Source of the DNA: an uncultured Lachnospiraceae bacterium
Lineage (GTDB): Bacteria; Bacillota; Clostridia; Lachnospirales; Lachnospiraceae
Reading direction: 5' to 3'
NCBI GenBank assembly: GCA_934338765.1
Contig: CAKRHL010000166.1
Location: forward strand, 1 to 5,240
Length of the DNA stretch: 5,240 nt
Shown: piece by piece, positions 1-4,525 of the stretch
How positions within the stretch are numbered: the first letter of the stretch is position 1
How the letters are laid out: each line of letters starts with the position of its first letter
The notes under the pieces: generated by a model
What the model was told of the DNA's origin: nothing
What the model saw: only the letters and a program-made list of their open reading frames with translations
Database searches by the model: none
Position numbers and translations under genes: made by a program

Positions 1-786
1 TTCATACACATATAAGTGAGTTTTGTCCACCGCCTCATACTTGTGGATGTTCATCCCATCCAGTATCGTCATGGCTCTCTCCGGTTCATCCAACACAAGC
101 TCCAGTCTCTTTTCGCACTGCTGGAGAAGCTGCTCCTGGGAAAGCTCCTTGATGAGACATCCCTTATGAATAATTCCGAAATCCGTGCAAAGCTTGGAAA
201 GCTCTTCGAGAATGTGGCTGGAGATCAGAATCGTCAGTCCCCGTTCCTTGGCCAGGCAGCGGAGCATATCACGTACCTCCGCAATCCCCTGGGGATCCAG
301 TCCATTGATGGGCTCATCCAGAACCAGAAAATCCGGATTACCCACCATAGCCAGACCGATACCCAGACGCTGCTTCATTCCCAAAGAAAAGTGACCTGCC
401 TTTTTCCGTCCCACATCAGAAAGTCCCACAGTATCCAGGATCCAGTCCGCATACTTTTTATCCTTGATGCCAAAGAGTCTTGCCTTGATCATCAGGTTAT
501 CTCTCGCGGTCATATTGGCATAGATCCCCGGCGCCTCGATCAGGCAGCCGACTCTCGGCCTTACCTGGGAAAGCTCCTTTCCGGTACATCCAAAGATGGA
601 ATACTCCCCTGCCGTAGGGTTTGCCAGACCACAGACCATTTTTAAAAATGTGGTCTTGCCGGCACCGTTTCTTCCGATAAATCCATAGATTGCCCCGCGG
701 CGGATATGCATATCAATATTGTTGACTGCCTTGTAACGCCGAAACTGCTTTGTCAATCCATGGGTTTCTAATAAGATCTCATTCAT
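1..786 (-). CDS. BcrA-like ABC transporter ATP-binding subunit (C-terminus cut by left edge)
   Basis: ATPase subunit of an ABC exporter of the BcrA/lantibiotic-protection type, expected to sit on the cytoplasmic face with a separate permease. The 262 codons visible start at ATG 786-784 (MNEILLETHGLTKQF). Seen in order: Walker A GRNGAGKT (residues 38-45); the Q-loop region GCLIEAPGIYANMT (80-93), where Glu84 stands in the usual Gln place; signature SLGMKQR (134-140); Walker B FLVLDE (153-158); D-loop NGLDPQG (161-167); H-loop His191 in SSHILEE. The IEAPG and SLGMK variants are typical of the bacitracin/lantibiotic resistance subfamily. Family members are usually about 300 residues, so roughly 40 are missing. 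The ribosome site GAAAGGATG lies 10 nt before the ATG. An in-frame ATG at 834 has AGGAG directly abutting it, too close to be used. The gene follows the response regulator after 90 bp and a probable own promoter. Substrate is unknown; peptide antibiotic export or protection is inferred. Confidence 0.93.
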   Translation of the reverse strand, partial: MNEILLETHGLTKQFRRYKAVNNIDMHIRRGAIYGFIGRNGAGKTTFLKMVCGLANPTAGEYSIFGCTGKELSQVRPRVGCLIEAPGIYANMTARDNLMIKARLFGIKDKKYADWILDTVGLSDVGRKKAGHFSLGMKQRLGIGLAMVGNPDFLVLDEPINGLDPQGIAEVRDMLRCLAKERGLTILISSHILEELSKLCTDFGIIHKGCLIKELSQEQLLQQCEKRLELVLDEPERAMTILDGMNIHKYEAVDKTHLYVYE

Positions 787-820
787 TCTTTTGTTACATC
801 CTTTCCTTATGATGTCTACC

Positions 821-876
821 AGTATAAAGAACATCTCCTAATATAACGCTAAGAAAAAGTAAAGAAAATCTAAAGA
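821..876 (-). promoter_or_regulatory. Candidate response-regulator-activated promoter for the ABC gene (11-bp direct repeats plus -10)
   Basis: Read on the minus strand immediately after the regulator stop codon are TCTTTA (876-871), TCTTTA (865-860) and TCTTAG (854-849), each starting exactly 11 bp after the last. A -10 box TATACT (826-821) follows. At a 17-bp spacer the -35 would be GCGTTA (849-844), a poor match. Tandem half-sites one helical turn apart just upstream of a weak -35 are the usual arrangement for promoters activated by OmpR/PhoB-family regulators, and such a regulator is encoded directly upstream. The repeats are seen; regulator binding is inferred. The tract is T-rich, so chance periodicity is possible. 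Confidence 0.45.
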
Positions 877-1557
877 TTATTTGGAAGTCTGTAAACGGTA
901 TCCGATCCCCCATACCGTCTGAATATATTCTTTCTCCGTAAGACTTTTGAGCTTCTTACGGATATTGCTGATATGCACGTCCAGAGTTTTGGTCTCACCC
1001 ATATATTCCTCCTGCCAGGCATAAGTAAAGATTGCCTCCTTACTGAATACCTGACTGGGATGTTCCAGAAGCAGCTCCAGAATCGCAAACTCCTGACGGG
1101 TCAGATGTTCCAATTCCTTCCCGCCGATCCAGATCTGATGCGTCCCCTTCTCTAAGGATATTTCTCCGCAGCTGATCCGGTCCGGTGCCTGCTCCCTGCC
1201 TGCATGACGAAGCTGGATCTGCACCCTTGCAACTACTTCTTTAATATCAAAAGGTTTTGTAATATAATCATCTGCTCCGTTCGTTAATAACTCCAGCTTT
1301 TCTTCCATGGCATCCTTCGCAGTCAGTACGATCACCGGCACATCCCCCTGACGGCGGATCATTCCCAGCACCTCTTCCCCTGTCATCCCCGGCAGCATCA
1401 GATCCAGAAGCACCAATGCCCACGACTCCTTTTCCAACCACAAAGCCGCCTCCGTCCCGGAAAAGGCTTGTCCACATGTGTACCCGTTTCCGGACAGTGC
1501 TTCCTTTAACAAATTATTGATATTTACATCATCCTCTACGATCAGTATTTTATTCAT
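877..1557 (-). CDS. OmpR/PhoB-family two-component response regulator
   Basis: Cytoplasmic transcription regulator of 226 residues, a full-length size for the family. The receiver domain occupies about residues 1-117, with acidic pair Asp9-Asp10, phospho-acceptor Asp52 (LLDLMLPGMTGEE), Thr79 and Lys101 (TKPFD). The winged-helix DNA-binding domain occupies about 128-224, with the recognition-helix stretch TLDVHISNIRKKLK and the wing YIQTVWGIGYRL. I chose ATG 1557-1555 because GGGGAA (1567-1562) sits four bases before it; an in-frame ATG at 1569 would add MGKY but has no ribosome site and overlaps this one. All residues needed for phosphorylation are present. No histidine kinase is visible beside it; the next gene is a BcrA-like ABC ATPase, so control of that transporter is the likely job. 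Possible binding sites lie just after its stop codon. The kinase may lie beyond the left edge. Its specific subfamily cannot be named. Confidence 0.95.
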   Translation of the reverse strand: MNKILIVEDDVNINNLLKEALSGNGYTCGQAFSGTEAALWLEKESWALVLLDLMLPGMTGEEVLGMIRRQGDVPVIVLTAKDAMEEKLELLTNGADDYITKPFDIKEVVARVQIQLRHAGREQAPDRISCGEISLEKGTHQIWIGGKELEHLTRQEFAILELLLEHPSQVFSKEAIFTYAWQEEYMGETKTLDVHISNIRKKLKSLTEKEYIQTVWGIGYRLQTSK

Positions 1558-1561
1558 ATAT

Positions 1562-1567
1562 TTCCCC
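1562..1567 (-). promoter_or_regulatory. Ribosome binding site deciding the response regulator start
   Basis: GGGGAA on the minus strand, four bases before ATG 1557. It overlaps the upstream in-frame ATG (1569-1567), which itself lacks a Shine-Dalgarno sequence, so translation most likely begins at 1557 with MNKILIVEDD, the normal start of a receiver domain. Confidence 0.7.
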
Positions 1568-1645
1568 ATTCTGTTCTATTCAAAATTTTGCCTTGGTGGT
1601 CTTTTATCATTCCTGCATTGTCAGGGCTTTCATACGCATCGCATC

Positions 1646-2143
1646 TCAAGATTCCTGCTTCGGCAGTCTGCTCACCACCCCCGCGCCGATGAGACCCACC
1701 AATGCTCCTGCGATCATGCCGCTAAACCACAGAACTCCCATATAATATACAACACCGGAGGATTCCAGTACGATCATTGCCACCAGGATCTGTCCAATAT
1801 TATGGACAACTCCTCCTGCAATACTGACCACCGGCAGACGAAACTTTCCTGTCCGGTGCAAAAGAAGCATCACAATGGTACTAAACATTCCTCCCGCCAG
1901 ACTATACCACAGAGAAAACAGATTGCCGAAGGTAAATGCCACCAACAGGATCCGTATGCCGTTGATCACCATGGCATCTGCCGTCCCCAGACGGTAAATG
2001 GCCACCAGCACCACCAGATTGGTCAGCCCCAGCTTAATTCCGGGAACCATTCCCAGCGGGGGAAGCTGTGCCTCCAGCCATGACAATACAAATGCCACTG
2101 CGATCAGCATGCCTCTGAGGGCAATTTTCTGTGTCCGGTTCAT
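1646..2143 (-). CDS. Gx transporter family membrane protein (heptaprenyl diphosphate synthase component I-like)
   Basis: A 165-residue, very hydrophobic integral membrane protein with about five or six membrane segments (roughly 8-24, 38-51, 56-72, 76-95, 104-127, 132-156). Recognisable family features are SWLE at 21-24, PGIKLGLTNLV at 34-44, INGIRI at 60-65 and VVHNIGQ at 112-118. The family (Pfam Hpre_diP_synt_I, as I recall it) carries an old name from heptaprenyl diphosphate synthase, but its fold relatives are substrate-binding S components of ECF vitamin transporters. Uptake of a small molecule is therefore a better guess than isoprenoid synthesis; the substrate is unknown. The start is supported by AGGAGG (2159-2154), 10 nt upstream. 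Family members are often found beside a NusG domain II protein or flavin-transfer genes; none is here. It lies 105 bp after the DUF885 gene and 88 bp before the response regulator, on the same strand. Length is close to normal for the family. Confidence 0.85.
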   Translation of the reverse strand: MNRTQKIALRGMLIAVAFVLSWLEAQLPPLGMVPGIKLGLTNLVVLVAIYRLGTADAMVINGIRILLVAFTFGNLFSLWYSLAGGMFSTIVMLLLHRTGKFRLPVVSIAGGVVHNIGQILVAMIVLESSGVVYYMGVLWFSGMIAGALVGLIGAGVVSRLPKQES

Positions 2144-2181
2144 TCTGTCATTTCCTCCTAATCTTTCTATGTACTGCTATC

Positions 2182-2210
2182 CTTTTATCCCAGCATTATG
2201 AATCTGTCAT
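2182..2210 (-). promoter_or_regulatory. Weak candidate promoter for the Gx transporter gene
   Basis: On the minus strand ATGACA (2210-2205, five of six matches to TTGACA) is followed after exactly 17 bp by TAAAAG (2187-2182, four of six matches to TATAAT), about 40 bp upstream of the start codon. The gap after the DUF885 stop shows no clear terminator hairpin, so this may be a secondary promoter within a read-through unit. Pattern only. Confidence 0.28.
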
Positions 2211-2248
2211 TTTCTTTTTTATACACTGCTGTTTTCAGAAATATCTTC

Positions 2249-4072
2249 TCATCCCTGCTTCTGCGTCCGGATCCAGTCCTCCAGACGATCCTGCAGTACG
2301 ATAAATGGGACAGGTCCCATTCCCAGATAATATTTGTGAAACTCCTTTAAGGAGAACTTCTCTCCCAATGCTTCCTTTGCTTCCGAAAGAAGCTCTTTGA
2401 TCTCCAGATATCCCAGCGTATACTGCATATAGCTCACCGGCTCTGCCACCACCGAATCATATATAATAGATGCCTGGGAACCGTCAAAACCAAAATCCTT
2501 TAAAAATACGGCAAGCTTTTTCCTGCTCCAGCCGTGATAATTCACATTGATATCTGCCTTGGCATACAGACATAACGTGGCAATGAGATTTTCCGCATTT
2601 AACTCTGCGGTATCCTGACTCATGCCACTGATCCCATAACTGTACTTCTCCGCATATGTTCCCCAGCCCTCGGCATAACCGCCCACACTGACGATCCGCC
2701 GGAAAAGCGCCGGTTCCTGTGACAAAAAGTACGCATTCTGGTACAGATGCCCCGGATAAGACTCATGAGCAATGGTGGAAAAACATTCCGTCAGATCATA
2801 ATCTTCACTCTGATTTAGATATACTACATTATCCTTGTAGTCGTCAATAGGAGATGTGAGATAAAGCGCCGGGCTCAGACTGTCCTCCAAAGATTCGTCT
2901 ACATATTTCACCTGACATTTCACATCCTCCGGCAATGGCTCAAAATCGGTACTGATCTGCTCCTTCAGATAATCCACCGTCTCTGCCGGATCTGTACACG
3001 AATATTGAAAATCCTCCGAATCATAATAGGCATCCGGGGACTTCGTGATGATCTGCGACATTCTCTTCTGGGAGTATTTAAGTCCTTTGTCTACCAGCCG
3101 TTCAATCTCACGTATACTGCGGGCAGATCCCGTCATGGACTCCATCAGATATTCATAATACTTCTTCCCCTTGGGAAGCTTGCACAGGCCTCCCTCGTTG
3201 TTTCCTGTCCCTTTTAACTGCTCCAGTGCACCGATCAGACTCTGATACGCCGGGATCACCGATTCCTTCACACAGGTTTTATTCTGCTCCTGATATTTTT
3301 TTCGCTCGGATGCAGACAAACCATCGATCGCTGCAATTCCCTTTTCAAAAGAGGACAGCAGATAATTCTCCTCCGGTTCCGCAATAAAATCCTTACACTG
3401 CTTTATGATCGCCTCACAGGTAGTATCGTCCATAAACAGATGCTTTTCTGACTTCATCTGTTCAAAAGCAATGATCTGTCCAAAATAATCCGGGAGCTGG
3501 CGAAGCAGCATCAGATAATCTTCCACATCTTCCTTGTCCCAAAAATGATACTCTGCCAAGATCAGCGGAAGCTGCGCCTGAATCCCGGTGGTCGGTCCGA
3601 GGCATTCCTGATATTCCAGTACATCCGAGCTTTTCAGCTCCGTCTGAAGCAGCGTATGAAGAATGTCATATTCCAGTTTCTGCTCCTGATCCAGTGCATC
3701 ATAATCAAACTGCTCCAGGGAGGACAGCCAGTTCTCATCGGTCATGATGCCGTCCCGAAAATCGGACAGACTGTATGTACCAAGCGTCGGCTGCTCCAGC
3801 TTGATCCCATACTTCTCCGGCTCCTTCAGAGTATAGTTTAATGTCAGGGTATCCTCTGACACCATCAGACGAAATACCTGCTGCATAAAATCATCAAATC
3901 GTTCCCCGGTGTCTTTTGAATCCATCCCTTGCTTAACAGATGGATGGGAAAGAATACTCCCTCCTGATCTATCGCCGTTTTCATGAAAACCTATGTAAAA
4001 AACTGCCGCCAAAAGAAGGAGGATGACCGCAGCGATGAGGGTTATTTTTTTGTGATTAGTTGTCTTATTCAT
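2249..4072 (-). CDS. Membrane-anchored DUF885 metallopeptidase
   Basis: A 607-residue protein of the DUF885 family, predicted zinc-dependent peptidases. Residues 1-9 are basic and polar (MNKTTNHKK) and 10-29 form one hydrophobic segment. There is no lipobox cysteine, so it is probably a signal anchor or an uncleaved or type I signal, with the catalytic part outside the cell. The family's metal-binding motif is HESYPGH at 436-442 (His436, Glu437, His442). Downstream GGYAEGWGTYAEKY (464-477) probably gives the third ligand, Glu468. Further conserved stretches are DINVNYHGWS (507-516), EPVSYMQYTLGY (544-555) and the C-terminal YYLGMGPVPF (581-590). The active-site motifs are intact and the length is normal for the family. 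ATG 4072 is supported by GCAGGA (4085-4080), seven bases upstream. It is the first gene of the minus-strand run; a tie to the transporter genes downstream is not evident. Role in cell-envelope or nutrient peptide turnover is a guess; substrates are unknown. Confidence 0.92.
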   Translation of the reverse strand: MNKTTNHKKITLIAAVILLLLAAVFYIGFHENGDRSGGSILSHPSVKQGMDSKDTGERFDDFMQQVFRLMVSEDTLTLNYTLKEPEKYGIKLEQPTLGTYSLSDFRDGIMTDENWLSSLEQFDYDALDQEQKLEYDILHTLLQTELKSSDVLEYQECLGPTTGIQAQLPLILAEYHFWDKEDVEDYLMLLRQLPDYFGQIIAFEQMKSEKHLFMDDTTCEAIIKQCKDFIAEPEENYLLSSFEKGIAAIDGLSASERKKYQEQNKTCVKESVIPAYQSLIGALEQLKGTGNNEGGLCKLPKGKKYYEYLMESMTGSARSIREIERLVDKGLKYSQKRMSQIITKSPDAYYDSEDFQYSCTDPAETVDYLKEQISTDFEPLPEDVKCQVKYVDESLEDSLSPALYLTSPIDDYKDNVVYLNQSEDYDLTECFSTIAHESYPGHLYQNAYFLSQEPALFRRIVSVGGYAEGWGTYAEKYSYGISGMSQDTAELNAENLIATLCLYAKADINVNYHGWSRKKLAVFLKDFGFDGSQASIIYDSVVAEPVSYMQYTLGYLEIKELLSEAKEALGEKFSLKEFHKYYLGMGPVPFIVLQDRLEDWIRTQKQG

Positions 4073-4130
4073 AGGGATATCCTGCCTTTCGAAGGGGTTG
4101 TATGGTTATAAATGGGACATAAATTTCTCT

Positions 4131-4224
4131 GCGGATGCAAGTTCCGCCTGTATCATACTATATATATGTTGCTCCGGGAAATCTATGACAGAGGAAACAG
4201 TTTTCCTTACGATTCTATTGAATC
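4131..4224 (-). promoter_or_regulatory. Three small hairpins in the possible DUF885 leader
   Basis: Three short perfect inverted repeats lie between the possible promoter at 4248-4276 and the DUF885 start: GCGGA-7 nt-TCCGC (4131-4147), AGGAAA-4 nt-TTTCCT (4192-4207) and GATTC-4 nt-GAATC (4211-4224). If transcription starts near 4241, all three lie in a leader of about 170 nt. None is followed by a U-tract in either direction, so they do not look like terminators. I do not recognise a known riboswitch or leader class. Confidence 0.25.
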
Positions 4225-4247
4225 CTGTATTACTTTACTTGTTTCCA

Positions 4248-4276
4248 ATTATACTCCATAACCTCAGCTTGCACAA
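4248..4276 (-). promoter_or_regulatory. Candidate promoter for the DUF885 gene
   Basis: A perfect TATAAT -10 box on the minus strand (4253-4248) with TTGTGC (4276-4271) 17 bp upstream as a weak -35. The -35 falls inside the left arm of the inverted repeat at 4267-4327, so that repeat could be an operator. A second possible -10 nearer the gene (TATGAT, preceded by alternating AT) has no matching -35. Start site and use are inferred. Confidence 0.3.
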
Positions 4277-4343
4277 TTGCAGGATATCTCTTTGAAACTC
4301 CGTTATACGCAGAAATTGTGTGCAAGCAAGCAAGCTCTCCTGC
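4267..4343. repeat. Imperfect inverted repeat with (GCAA)3GC tract
   Basis: GCTTGCACAATT (4267-4278) is mirrored by AATTGTGTGCAAGC (4314-4327), a 5+7 bp stem with two extra bases in the right arm. The right arm runs into a tetranucleotide tract GCAAGCAAGCAAGC (4322-4335), so the left arm GCTTGC can pair in three registers. A second pair, GCAGGA (4279-4284) with TCCTGC (4338-4343), interleaves with the first. The two stems would form a pseudoknot or exclude each other. No coding sequence or U-tract accompanies it. Confidence 0.55.
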
Positions 4344-4344
4344 A

Positions 4345-4373
4345 TTACGAATTTATGACATTATGTATATAAT
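4345..4373 (+). promoter_or_regulatory. Alternative upstream promoter for the AAA ATPase gene
   Basis: A perfect TATAAT (4368-4373) lies 17 bp after TTACGA (4345-4350), a poor -35. It sits just before the first copy of the 33-bp repeat array. If used, the whole array would be transcribed as a leader of about 145 nt. The region is very AT-rich, so a TATAAT match by chance is likely. Confidence 0.2.
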
Positions 4374-4426
4374 TTTGAAGAAAAGTACAAAATAGAAAAC
4401 AAAAACTTTGAAGAAAGTCATAAATT
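4350..4426. repeat. Perfect 10-bp inverted repeat around repeat copy 1
   Basis: AATTTATGAC (4350-4359) and GTCATAAATT (4417-4426) are exact reverse complements separated by 57 bp. They enclose the TATAAT box and the first copy of the TTGAAGAAA array, and the right arm lies inside copy 2. It could be a dispersed operator pair or chance in AT-rich DNA. Confidence 0.4.
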
Positions 4427-4440
4427 GCCTAGTTAGAACT

Positions 4441-4469
4441 TTGAAGAAAAGCACATTTTTATGTATATT
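4441..4469 (+). promoter_or_regulatory. Candidate promoter for the AAA ATPase gene, built from repeat copy 3
   Basis: TTGAAG (4441-4446, four of six matches to TTGACA) is followed after exactly 17 bp by TATATT (4464-4469, five of six matches to TATAAT). Transcription would begin near 4476, giving a 50-nt leader with a strong ribosome site. The -35 is the conserved repeat core itself, and the -10 lies in the left arm of a perfect inverted repeat (4463-4504). Confidence 0.45.
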
Positions 4470-4504
4470 AACATTGAAGAAAAGCACATTTTATGTTAAT
4501 ATAC
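4463..4504. repeat. Perfect 12-bp inverted repeat joining repeat copies 3 and 4
   Basis: GTATATTAACAT (4463-4474) is exactly reverse-complemented by ATGTTAATATAC (4493-4504), with an 18-bp centre carrying the conserved GAAGAAAAGCACA of copy 4. The left arm covers the candidate -10 box. It may be an operator for a dimeric regulator or a hairpin in the mRNA leader; no U-tract follows, so it is not a terminator. Confidence 0.65.
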
Positions 4505-4514
4505 CTATAAATAA

Positions 4515-4520
4515 GGGAGG
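4515..4520 (+). promoter_or_regulatory. Ribosome binding site of the AAA ATPase gene
   Basis: GGGAGG five bases before ATG 4526, a near-ideal Shine-Dalgarno sequence. It fixes the start of a gene whose reading frame runs off the window. Confidence 0.8.
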
Positions 4521-4525
4521 AAATT

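Larger units (their letters stand above)
4375..4506 (+). repeat. Four direct repeats at an exact 33-bp period
   Basis: The core TTGAAGAAA begins at 4375, 4408, 4441 and 4474, precisely 33 bp apart each time. Copies 3 and 4 share their first 19 bases (TTGAAGAAAAGCACATTTT); copy 1 reads TTGAAGAAAAGTACA and copy 2 TTGAAGAAAGTCATA. Copies 2 and 3 are both preceded by AACT. The remainder of each unit is variable and AT-rich. The array ends 20 bp before the ATPase start codon. A degenerate extra unit may precede it: ATGTATAT at 4363-4370 echoes ATGTATAT at 4461-4468, 98 bp apart. Thirty-three base pairs is about three helical turns, so bound proteins would lie on one face. The function is unknown. 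Confidence 0.8.
4073..4525. other. Repeat-rich divergent intergenic region
   Basis: This 453-bp stretch has no gene I can support. It separates the minus-strand peptidase from the plus-strand ATPase and is AT-rich (15 of 60 bases are G or C at 4381-4440). The left half has small hairpins and a possible peptidase promoter; the right half has the 33-bp-period direct repeats, two perfect inverted repeats and one or two promoter candidates for the ATPase. I see no tRNA, recognisable riboswitch or complete insertion-sequence end. Confidence 0.8.

Noticed and set aside
16..645. Long plus-strand open frame (209 codons).
   Set aside because: It lies antisense to the ABC ATPase, whose motifs are complete on the minus strand. 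The opposite frame is a by-product of that coding sequence.
794..799. Start-stop element ATGTAA just upstream of the ABC ATPase start.
   Set aside because: Two codons formed by the end of the Shine-Dalgarno sequence. Nothing distinguishes it from chance.
787..834. An upstream in-frame ATG at 834 for the ABC ATPase.
   Set aside because: AGGAG touches the ATG directly, leaving no spacing, and the extra 16 residues do not resemble the family N-terminus. ATG 786 has a better-placed site and the standard start of the domain.
1600..1635. CCTG-CAGG inverted repeat between the Gx and regulator genes as a terminator.
   Set aside because: The stem is only 4 bp and no U-tract follows on the minus strand.
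1478..2083. Plus-strand 201-codon open frame across the regulator and Gx transporter genes.
   Set aside because: It spans two well-supported minus-strand genes and is rich in His, Gln and Ser, typical of antisense translation of coding DNA. It has no domain.
2140..2151. Three-codon frame ATG-ACA-GAA-TGA overlapping the Gx transporter start codon as a leader peptide.
   Set aside because: Its ATG is only two bases from AGGAGG, too close for good initiation, and such short frames are common by chance.
4098..4295. Plus-strand 65-codon open frame in the intergenic region, beginning with TTG.
   Set aside because: The AAGGGG before it abuts the TTG with no spacing, the frame runs through several hairpins, and the product resembles no family I know. 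More likely non-coding.
4375..4506. CRISPR array.
   Set aside because: The conserved part is only about 9-19 bases and degenerate between copies, there are four units, the spacers are low-complexity AT, and no cas gene is visible.
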